Assembly: GCF_022682495.2 (NCBI RefSeq) | Contig: NW_026527467.1 | Location: forward strand, 62,001-126,000 | DNA: 64,000 bases | Source of the DNA: Desmodus rotundus | Lineage: Eukaryota; Chordata; Mammalia; Chiroptera; Phyllostomidae | Reading direction: 5' to 3' | Shown here: positions 1-8,315 of the stretch, one piece after another | Layout: every line of letters begins with the position of its first letter | How positions within the stretch are numbered: position 1 is the first letter of the stretch | Notes under the pieces: generated by a model | What the model saw: only the letters and a program-made list of their open reading frames with translations | The model's database searches: none | What the model was told of the DNA's origin: nothing | Position numbers and translations under genes: made by a program

Positions 1-188
1 TTGAGGAGTCTCGTAACCCACACTTTTGGGGTCACGTGACCCGCCCTTGAGGGGTCTCGTGACCCACCCTTTTGGGGTCACGTGACCCGCCCTTGAGGGG
101 TCTCGTGACCCACCTTTGCGGGGTCCCGTGACCCACCTTTGGGAGGTCACCTGCCCCACCCTTGAGGGGTCACATGACCCACCTTGAG
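1..188 (+). repeat. Partial 23-bp minisatellite at left edge
   Basis: About eight 23-bp copies of a block cut by the window start. The sequence matches the end of the n = 12 block at 9423-9697 at an offset of 9509 bp, so the missing left part is probably a type B core. The first full GGGTCACGTGACCC palindrome is at 29-42. Confidence 0.92.
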
Positions 189-337
189 AGGTCACAGCAG
201 TTTTACAGGGTCCCTGCGCACCTGTTCGGGGAAACAGAAGCCCTCCCTGCCACTCAGAGGACCGCACGATTTCCCACAGGCCACACTGCCTAGCAGCACC
301 TTCAGCCCCGAACAGACCGTGTGCTAAGGACAGACTT

Positions 338-361
338 GGGTACCGGGGGCATGGGCGGGGG
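338..361 (+). other. G-quadruplex motif (reference copy)
   Basis: Four G runs occur at 338-340, 345-349, 353-355 and 357-361, with loops of 4, 3 and 1 bases. The same motif is in all 48 A and C cores, 17 bases after the GTGCTAAGG landmark. In the C core at 26830-27808 an extra C makes the first loop 5 bases. Type B cores have only a weaker G-rich version. Confidence 0.7.
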
Positions 362-368
362 ATTTCCC
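353..368 (+). promoter_or_regulatory. GC box overlapping NF-kB-like site, A/C cores
   Basis: GGGCGGGGGATTTCCC combines an Sp1/KLF-type GC box (353-361) with GGGGATTTCC (358-367), a full match to the NF-kB consensus GGGRNWYYCC. It is present in every A and C core. The motif match is direct; binding is inference. Confidence 0.55.
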
Positions 369-690
369 ATGGAACTCTCTAAGGGCCCGGCGCCCTGTGT
401 GGCCGGGGGAGTGCCCATGCCGTTCCTTGACCCCGCAGGACACTTGCATCCAGCAATAAGCAGCCCTCTGCCTCCACGGGGCTCAAACACCTGGGCCCGG
501 TGTGCGGGCACCTGGCGTACGTGGAGGCAAACCCGCCGACCCTTCTGGCCCGAACCCACCACTGCAAAGATCCCCCTTTTCTTCCATCCGTAAAGGGGTC
601 CTCCTTGAGGAGTGGAGGAACATGGGGAGGCCCCCAGGAGATGGCTTTTCTGCGAGCCGCGGCTGGCTGGTTTCGGGCCTATACGTGGGG

Positions 691-702
691 CGCGCGTGCG
701 CA
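691..702 (-). promoter_or_regulatory. NRF1-like palindromic box (C core)
   Basis: The minus strand reads TGCGCACGCGCG, a full match to the NRF1 consensus YGCGCAYGCGCR. The same 12-mer is in most C and many B cores about 30 bp before the minisatellite. The surrounding 13 bases alternate purine and pyrimidine, which also favours Z-DNA. Confidence 0.5.
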
Positions 703-730
703 CTCCGGCTCCCCACCACAAGCCTCCCTC

Positions 731-1166
731 GGGTCACGGGACTCACCCCTGTGGGGTCTGGTTACCCACCCCTGAAGGGTCACTTCACCTACCCCTGAGG
801 GGTCACGTGACCCACCCCTGAGGGGTCACGTGACCCAACCCGGAGGGGTCACTTGGCCCACCCCTGTGGGATCACGGGACCAACCCCTGAGGGGTCACAT
901 GACCCACCCCTGAGGGGTCACGTGACCCAACCCTGAGTGGTCACGTGACCCACCCCTGAGGGGTCACATGACCCGCCCCTGAGGGGTCACGTGACCCACC
1001 CTTTTGGGGTCACGTGACCCGCCATTGAGGGGTCTCGTGACCCACCCTTTTGGGGTCACGTGACCCGACCTTGAGGGGTCTCGTGACCCACCCTTGAGGG
1101 GTCCCCTGACCCACCCTTGGGAGGTCACCTGCCCCACCCTTGAGGGGTCATATGTCCCACCTTGAG
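731..1166 (+). repeat. 23-bp minisatellite block (reference, n = 19)
   Basis: The consensus unit is GGGTCACGTGACCC followed by ACCCCTGAG. Unit 4 at 800-822 is a perfect example. The first three copies are diverged and C-specific. The middle copies are closest to consensus. The last eight or so change to ACCCTTGAG or ACCCTTTTG endings, and the block ends with a fixed AGGTCACAGCAG junction at 1167. Length differences among all blocks are multiples of 23 bp. Confidence 0.95.
800..836 (+). promoter_or_regulatory. Interlocked E-box/CLEAR and AP-2-like palindromes
   Basis: GGGTCACGTGACCC at 800-813 and 823-836 is a 14-bp perfect palindrome with the CLEAR/E-box decamer GTCACGTGAC. ACCCCTGAGGGGT at 814-826 is a second inverted repeat with TGA at its centre and the AP-2-type CCCTGAGGG at 816-824. 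The two overlap by four bases, so 14 + 13 - 4 gives the 23-bp period. Hundreds of copies exist in the window. Confidence 0.7.
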
Positions 1167-1789
1167 AGGTCACAGCAGTTTTACAGGGTCCCTGCGCACC
1201 TGTTCGGGGAAACAGAATCCCTCCCTGCCACTCAGAGGACCCCACGATTTCCCACAGGCCACACTGCCTAGCAGCACCTTCAGCCCCGAACAGACCGTGT
1301 GCTAAGGACAGACTTGGGTACCGGGGGCATGGGCGGGGGATTTCCCATGGAACTCTCTAAGGGCCCGGCGCCCTGTGTGGCCGGGGGAGTGCCCAGGCGG
1401 TTCCTTGACCCCGCAGGACACTTGCATCCAGCAATAAGCAGCCCTCTGCCTCCACGGGGCTCAAACACCTGGGCCCGGTGTGCGGGCACCTGGCGTACGT
1501 GGAGGCAAACCCGCCGACCCCTCTGGCCCGAACCCACCACTGCGAAGATCCCCCTTTTCTTCCATCCGTAAAGGGGTCACGCTTGAGGAGTGGAAGAACA
1601 TGGGGAGGCCCCCAGGAGATGGCTTTTCTCCGAGCCGCGGCTGGCTGGTTTCGGGCCTATATGTGGGCCGCGCATACGCACTCAGGCTCCCAAGCACACA
1701 CCTCCCTCGGCTCACCTGACCCACCCTTTAGAGGTCACAGCAGTTCCACAGGGTCCCTGGGCACCTGTCCGTGGACACAGGAGCCCTCC

Positions 1790-1803
1790 CTGCCACCTAG
1801 AGG
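1790..1803 (-). promoter_or_regulatory. CTCF-like motif in B cores (reference copy)
   Basis: The minus strand reads CCTCTAGGTGGCAG. It matches the CTCF core CCASYAGRKGGCRS at all but one position (T for A at the third). The same site is in all 33 B cores and X, always in the same orientation. Eight B cores, including the one at 8881-9697, carry CCTCTAGGGGGCAG instead (8939-8952). A and C cores have a weaker, altered version. Occupancy is unproven. Confidence 0.45.
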
Positions 1804-1895
1804 ACCACGCGATTTCCGCTGGGGAACACTGCCCAGAAGCACTCCCAGCCTGGCACAGACACTGTGCGCAGGATAGACTTGTGGACCAGGGGCCT

Positions 1896-1911
1896 GGGCG
1901 GGGAATTTTCC
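1896..1911 (+). promoter_or_regulatory. GC box overlapping kB-like site, B cores
   Basis: GGGCGGGG at 1896-1903 runs into GGGGAATTTTCC at 1900-1911. It is the type B counterpart of the A/C module at 353-368. The kB half has an extra T, so the match to the 10-bp consensus is less exact. Confidence 0.4.
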
Positions 1912-2570
1912 AGGGAACTCTCTAAAGGCCAGGTGCCCTCTGTCGCCCTGGGAGTGCCCACGCCCTCCCTTAACCCTGCAGGACACTATCATCCAGCAAT
2001 AAGGAGCCCTCTGCCTCCACGGGGCTCAAAAACCTGGGCCGGTTGTGCGAGCACCTGGCGTACGTGCAGGCAAACCCGCAGACCCCTCAGGCCCGAACCC
2101 ACCACTGCGAAGATCCCCCTTTTCTTCCATCCGTAAAGGGGTCCTCCTTGAGGAGTGGAGGGACATGGGGAGGCCCCCAGGAGATGGCTTTTCTCCGAGC
2201 CGCGGCTGGCTGGTTTCGGGCCTATACGTGGGCCGCGCTTGCGCACTCAGGCTCCCCACCACAAGCCTCCCTCGGGTGACGGGACTCACCCTTGAGGTGT
2301 CTCCTGACCAACCCTGGAGGAGTCACGTGACCCACCCCTGAGGGGTCACGTGACCCAACCCTGAGGGGTCACTTGGCCCACCCCTGTGGGGTCACGTGAC
2401 CCACCCTGAGGGGTCACATGACCCGCCCTTGAGGGGTCTCGTGACCCACCCTTTTGGGGTCACGTGACCCGACCTTGAGGGGTCTCGTGACCCACCCTTG
2501 AGGGGTCCCCTGACCCACCCTTGTGAGGTCACCTGCCCCACCCTTGAGGGGTCATATGTCCCACCTTGAG

Positions 2571-3755
2571 AGGTCACAGCAGTTTTACAGGGTCCCTGCG
2601 CACCTGTTCGGGGAAACAGAAGCCCTCCCTGCCACTCAGAGGACCGCACGATTTCCCACAGGCCACACTGCCTAGCAGCACCTTCAGCCCCGAACAGACC
2701 GTGTGCTAAGGACAGACTTGGGTACCGGGGGCATGGGCGGGGGATTTCCCATGGAACTCTCTAAGGGCCCGGCGCCCTGTGTGGCCGGGGGAGTGCCCAG
2801 GCGGTTCCTTGACCCCGCAGGACACTTGCATCCAGCAATAAGCAGCCCTCTGCCTCCACGGGGCTCAAACACCTGGGCCCGGTGTGCGGGCACCTGGCGT
2901 ACGTGGAGGCAAACCCGCCGACCCTTCTGGCCCGAACCCACCACTGCAAAGATCCCCCTTTTCTTCCATCCGTAAAGGGGTCCTCCTTGAGGAGTGGAGG
3001 AACATGGGGAGGCCCCCAGGAGATGGCTTTTCTCCGAGCCGCGGCTGGCTGGTTTCGGGCCTATACGTGGGCCGCGCGTGCGCACTCAGGCTCCCCACCA
3101 CAAGCCTCCCTCGGGTCACGGGACTCAACCCTGAGGGGTCTGGTTACCCACCCCTGAAGGGTCACTTCACCTACCCCTGAGGGGTCACGTGACCCACCCC
3201 TGAGGGGTCACGTGACCCAACCCTGAGGGGTCACTTGACCCACCCCTGTGGGGTCACGTGACGCACCCCTGAGGGGTCACATGACCAACCCCTGTGGGGT
3301 CACGTGACCCAACACTGAGTGGTCACGTGACCCACCCCTGAGGGGTCTCGTGACCCACCCCGGAGGGGTCACGTGACCCAACCCTGAGGGGTCACTTGAC
3401 CCACCCCTGTGGGGTCACGTGACCCACCCCTGAGGGGTCACGTGACCCAAACCTGAGGGGTCACTTGACCCACCCCTGTGGGGTCACGTGACCCACCCCT
3501 GAGGGGTCACGTGACCCAACCCTGAGTGGTCACGTGACCCGCCCCTGAGGGGTCACGTGACCCACCCTTGAGGAGTCTCGTGACCCACCCTTTTGGGGTC
3601 ACGTGACCCGCCCTTGAGGGGTCTCGTGACCCACCCTTTTGGGGTCACCTGACCCGCCCTTGAGGGGTCTCGTGACCCACCTTTGCGGGGTCCCGTGACC
3701 CACCTTTGGGAGGTCACCTGCCCCACCCTTGAGGGGTCACATGACCCACCTTGAG
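2571..3755 (+). repeat. C monomer 2 (1185 bp, n = 28)
   Basis: Longest minisatellite type in the window, at 3113-3755. It contains a 69-bp three-copy higher-order repeat at 3366-3434 and 3435-3503, with a third beginning at 3504. Thirteen of 28 copies keep the full CACGTG palindrome. Confidence 0.92.
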
Positions 3756-5275
3756 AGGTCACAGCAGTTTTACAGGGTCCCTGCGCACCTGTTCGGGGAA
3801 ACAGAAGCCCTCCCTGCCACTCAGAGGACCCCACGATTTCCCACAGGCCACACTGCCTAGCAGCACCTTCAGCCCCGCACAGACCGTGTGCTAAGGACAG
3901 ACTTGGGTACCGGGGGCATGGGCGGGGGATTTCCCATGGAACTCTCTAAGGGCCCGGCGCCCTGTGTGGCCGGGGGAGTGCCCAGGCGGTTCCTTGACCC
4001 CGCAGGACACTTGCATCCAGCAATAAGCAGCCCTCTGCCTCCACGGGGCTCAAACACCTGGGCCCGGTGTGCGGGCACCTGGCGTACGTGGAGGCAAACC
4101 CGCCGACCCCTCTGGCCCGAACCCACCACTGCGAAGATCCCCCTTTTCTTCCATCCGTAAAGGGGTCACGCTTGAGGAGTGGAAGAACATGGGGAGGCCC
4201 CCAGGAGATGGCTTTTCTCCGAGCCGCGGCTTGCTGGTTTCGGGCCTATATGTGGGCCGCGCATACGCACTCAGGCTCCCAAGCACACACCTCCCTCGGC
4301 TCACCTGACCCACCCTTTAGAGGTCACAGCAGTTCCACAGGGTCCCTGGGCACCTGTCCGTGGACACAGGAGCCCTCCCTGCCACCTAGAGGACCACGCG
4401 ATTTCCGCTGGGGAACACTGCCCAGAAGCACTCCCAGCCTCGCAAAGACACTGTGCGCAGGATAGACTTGTGGACCAGGGGCCTGGGCGGGGAATTTTCC
4501 AGGGAACTCTCTAAAGGCCAGGTGCCCTCTGTCGCCCTGGGAGTGCCCACGCCCTCCCTTAACCCTGCAGGACACTATCATCCAGCAATAAGGAGCCCTC
4601 TGCCTCCACGGGGCTCAAACACCTGGGCCGGTTGTGCGAGCACCTGGCGTACGTGCAGGCAAACCCGCAGACCCCTCTGGCCCGAACCCACCACTGCGAA
4701 GATCCCCCTTTTCTTCCATCCGTAAAGGGGTCCTCCTTGAGGAGTGGAGGGACATGGGGAGGCCCCCAGGAGATGGCTTTTCTCCGAGCCGCGGCTGGCT
4801 GGTTTCGGGCCTATACGTGAGCCGCGAGTGCGCACTCAGGCTCCCCACCACAAGCCTCCCTCGGGTCACGGGACTCACCCTTGAGGTGTCTCCTGACTCA
4901 CCCCTGAGGGGTCACATGACCCACCTCTGAGGGGTCACGTGACCCAACACTGAGTGGTCACGTGACCCACCCCTGAGGGGTCTCGTGACCCACACCTGAG
5001 GGGTCACATGACCCGCCCCTGAGGGGTCACGTGACCCACCCTTGAGGAGTCTCGTGACCCACCCTTTTGGGGTCACGTGACCCACCCTTGAGGAGTCTCG
5101 TGACCCACCCTTTTTGGGTCACGTGACCCGCCCTTGAGGGGTCTCGTGACCCACCCTTTTGGGGTCACGTGACCCGCCCTTGAGGGGTCTCGTGACCCAC
5201 CTTTGCGGGGTCCCGTGACCCACCTTTGGGAGGTCACCTGCCCCACCCTTCAGGGGTCACATGACCCACCTTGAG
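3756..5275 (+). repeat. A-B dimer 2 (1520 bp, B n = 18)
   Basis: A is 3756-4320, B is 4321-5275, minisatellite 4863-5275. The A core has GGCTTGCTGG in place of GGCTGGCTGG. The B core has GTGAGCCGCGAG at 4817, which destroys the NRF1-like box. Confidence 0.92.
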
Positions 5276-6887
5276 AGGTCACAGCAGTTTTACAGGGTCC
5301 CTGCGCACCTGTTCGGGGAAACAGAAGCCCTCCCTGCCACTCAGAGGACCGCACGATTTCCCACAGGCCACACTGCCTAGCAGCACCTTCAGCCCCGCAG
5401 AGACCGTGTGCTAAGGACAGACTTGGGTACCGGGGGCATGGGCGGGGGATTTCCCATGGAACTCTCTAAGGGCCCGGCGCCCTGTGTGGCCGGGGGAGTG
5501 CCCATGCCGTTCCTTGACCCCGCAGGACACTTGCATCCAGCAATAAGCAGCCCTCTGCCTCCACGGGGCTCAAACACCTGGGCCCGGTGTGCGGGCACCT
5601 GGCGTACGTGGAGGCAAACCCGCCGACCCCTCTGGCCCGAACCCACCACTGCGAAGATCCCCCTTTTCTTCCATCCGTAAAGGGGTCACGCTTGAGGAGT
5701 GGAAGAACATGGGGAGGCCCCCAGGAGATGGCTTTTCTCCGAGCCGCGGCTGGCTCGTTTCGGGCCTATATGTGGGCCGCGCATGCGCACTCAGGCTCCC
5801 AAGCACACACCTCCCTCGGCTCACCTGACCCACCCTTTAGAGGTCACAGCAGTTCCACAGGGTCCCTGGGCACCTGTCCGTGGACACAGGAGCCCTCCCT
5901 GCCACCTAGAGGACCACGCGATTTCCGCTGGGGAACACTGCCCAGAAGCACTCCCAGCCTGGCACAGACACTGTGCGCAGGATAGACTTGTGGACCAGGG
6001 GCCTGGGCGGGGAATTTTCCAGGGAACTCTCTAAAGGCCAGGTGCCCTCTGTCGCCCTGGGAGTGCCCACGCCCTCCCTTAACCCTGCAGGACACTATCA
6101 TCCAGCAATAAGCAGCCCTCTGCCTCCACGGGGCTCAAACACCTGGGCCGGTTGTGCGAGCACCTGGCGTACGTGCAGGCAAACCCGCAGACCCCTCTGG
6201 CCCGAACCCACCACTGCGAAGATCCCCCTTTTCTTCCATCCGTAAAGGGGTCCTCCTTGAGGAGTGGAGGGACATGGGGAGGCCCCCAGGAGATGGCTTT
6301 TCTGCGAGCCGCGGCTGGCTGGTTTCGGGCCTATACGTGGGCCGCGGGTGCGCACTCAGGCTCCCCACCACAAGCCTCCCTCGGGTCACGGGACTCACCC
6401 CTGAGGGGTCTGGTTACCCACCCCTGAAGGGTCACTTCACCTACCCCTGAGGGGTCACGTGACCCACCCCTGAGTGGTCACGTGACCCAACCCTGAGGGG
6501 TCACTTGACCCACCCCTGTGGGGTCACGTGACGCACCCCTGAGGGGTCACATGACCAACCCCTGTGGGGTCACGTGACCCAACACTGAGTGGTCACGTGA
6601 CCCACCCCTGAGGGGTCTCGTGACCCACCCCTGAGGGGTCACGTGACCCACCCCTGAGGGGTCACATGACCCGCCCCTGAGGGGTCACGTGACCCACCCT
6701 TGAGGAGTCTCGTGACCCACACTTTTGGGGTCACGTGACCCGCCCTTGAGGGGTCTCGTGACCCACCCTTTTGGGGTCACGTGACCCGCCCTTGAGGGGT
6801 CTCGTGACCCACCTTTGCGGGGTCCCGTGACCCACCTTTGGGAGGTCACCTGCCCCACCCTTGAGGGGTCACATGACCCACCTTGAG
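5276..6887 (+). repeat. A-B dimer 3 (1612 bp, B n = 22)
   Basis: A is 5276-5840, B is 5841-6887, minisatellite 6383-6887. The A core has a perfect CGCGCATGCGCA at 5778-5789. The B core has a C-type minisatellite leader (CTGGTTACCC) and TCTGCGAGCC as in C1, suggesting conversion by a C unit. Confidence 0.92.
5778..5789 (+). promoter_or_regulatory. NRF1-like box in A core (perfect form)
   Basis: CGCGCATGCGCA matches YGCGCAYGCGCR completely. It recurs in the A cores of the dimers at 22408-24019 (22910-22921) and 48049-49660, and in the chimeric X monomer. Most other A cores have CGCGCATACGCA, one mismatch from consensus. Confidence 0.5.
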
Positions 6888-8315
6888 AGGTCACAGCAGT
6901 TTTACAGGGTCCCTGCGCACCTGTTCGGGGAAACAGAAGCCCTCCCTGCCACTCACAGGACTGCACGATTTCCCAAAGGCCACACTGCCTAGCAGCACCT
7001 TCAGCCCCGCACAGACCATGTGCTAAGGACAGACTTGGGTACCGGGGGCATGGGCGGGGGATTTCCCATGGAACTCTCTAAGGGCCCGGCGCCCTGTGTG
7101 GCCGGGGGAGTGCCCATGCCGTTCCTTGACCCCGCAGGACACTTGCATCCAGCAATAAGCAGCCCTCTGCCTCCACGGGGCTCAAACACCTGGGCCCGGT
7201 GTGCGGGCACCTGGCGTACGTGGAGGCAAACCCGCCGACCCCTCTGGCCCGAACCCACCACTGCGAAGATCCCCCTTTTCTTCCATCCGTAAAGGGGTCA
7301 CGCTTGAGGAGTGGAAGAACATGGGGAGGCCCCCAGGAGATGGCTTTTCTCCGAGCCGCGGCTGGCTCGTTTCGGGCCTATATGTGGGCCGCGCATACGC
7401 ACTCAGGCTCCCAAGCACACACCTCCCTCGGCTCACCTGACCCACCCTTTAGAGGTCACAGCAGTTCCACAGGGTCCCTGGGCACCTGTCCGTGGACACA
7501 GGAGCCCTCCCTGCCACCTAGAGGACCACGCGATTTCCGCTGGGGAACACTGCCCAGAAGCACTCCCAGCCTCGCAAAGACACTGTGCGCAGGATAGACT
7601 TGTGGACCAGGGGCCTGGGCGGGGAATTTTCCAGGGAACTCTCTAAAGGCCAGGTGCCCTCTGTCGCCCTGGGAGTGCCCACGCCCTCCCTTAACCCTGC
7701 AGGACACTATCATCCAGCAATAAGGAGCCCTCTGCCTCCACGGGGCTCAAACACCTGGGCCGGTTGTGCGAGCACCTGGCGTACGTGCAGGCAAACCCGC
7801 AGACCCCTCTGGCCCGAACCCACCACTGCGAAGATCCCCCTTTTCTTCCATCCGTAAAGGGGTCCTCCTTGAGGAGTGGAGGGACATGGGGAGGCCCCCA
7901 GGAGATGGCTTTTCTCCGAGCCGCGGCTGGCTGGTTTCGGGCCTATACGTGAGCCGCGAGTGCGCACTCAGGCTCCCCACCACAAGCCTCCCTCGGGTCA
8001 CGGGACTCACCCTTGAGGTGTCTCCTGACCCACCCCTGAGGGGTCACATGACCCACCTCTGAGGGGTCACGTGACCCAACACTGAGTGGTCACGTGACCC
8101 ACCCCTGAGGGGTCTCGTGACCCACCCCTGAGGGGTCACATGACCCGCCCCTGAGGGGTCACGTGACCCACCCTTGAGGAGTCTCGTGACCCACCCTTTT
8201 GGGGTCACGTGACCCGACCTTGAGGGGTCTAATGACCCACCCTTGAGGGGTCCCCTGACACACCCTTGGGAGGTCACCTACCCCACCCTTGAGGGGTCAT
8301 ATGACCCACCTTGAG
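6888..8315 (+). repeat. A-B dimer 4 (1428 bp, B n = 14)
   Basis: A is 6888-7452, B is 7453-8315, minisatellite 7995-8315. The A core reads ACTCACAGGACTGC and CCCAAAGGCC near 6952-6979, a marker shared by the dimers at 24020, 32415 and 49661. The B core has the GTGAGCCGCGAG variant. Confidence 0.92.

Larger units (their letters stand above)
189..1166 (+). repeat. C monomer 1 (978 bp, n = 19)
   Basis: Reference type C unit. The core is 189-730 and the minisatellite 731-1166 has 19 copies, the last 22 bp long. The 5' half matches type A, including the GGTACC at 339-344. The 3' half, from the CCTCCTTGAG after the poly-pyrimidine stretch, matches type B. Seven of the 19 copies keep the full CACGTG palindrome. 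Confidence 0.92.
1167..2570 (+). repeat. A-B dimer 1 (1404 bp, B n = 13)
   Basis: Reference dimer. A is 1167-1731 and ends with one 23-bp copy at 1709-1731. B is 1732-2570 with its minisatellite at 2274-2570. One C is missing near 2404 compared with the 17132-bp-downstream copy. The B core has GCGCTTGCGC where other copies have GCGCGTGCGC. Confidence 0.92.

Noticed and set aside
1..188. Telomeric or rDNA spacer sequence
   Set aside because: No TTAGGG-type repeat and no rRNA-like segment appears in the window.
338..440. LTR of an endogenous retrovirus, suggested by the GC box next to an NF-kB site
   Set aside because: There is no TG...CA boundary, no AATAAA (only AATAAG or AATAAGG), no primer-binding site and no internal retroviral sequence between repeats.
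321..593. Open frames of 60-158 codons on both strands in every monomer, such as a 132-codon plus-strand frame at 1478-1876
   Set aside because: The frames overlap in several registers on both strands, are explained by few stop codons in GC-rich DNA, and repeat only because the DNA repeats. Single-base indels in several cores shift them. None resembles a protein family I know.
731..754. Nuclear receptor response elements (GGGTCA inverted repeats)
   Set aside because: The half-sites are separated by two bases (CG), not the spacing of the classical oestrogen element, and are a by-product of the E-box palindrome.
731..1166. CRISPR array
   Set aside because: The 23-bp units are directly abutting with no unique spacers, vary by point changes, and no cas-like gene is present.
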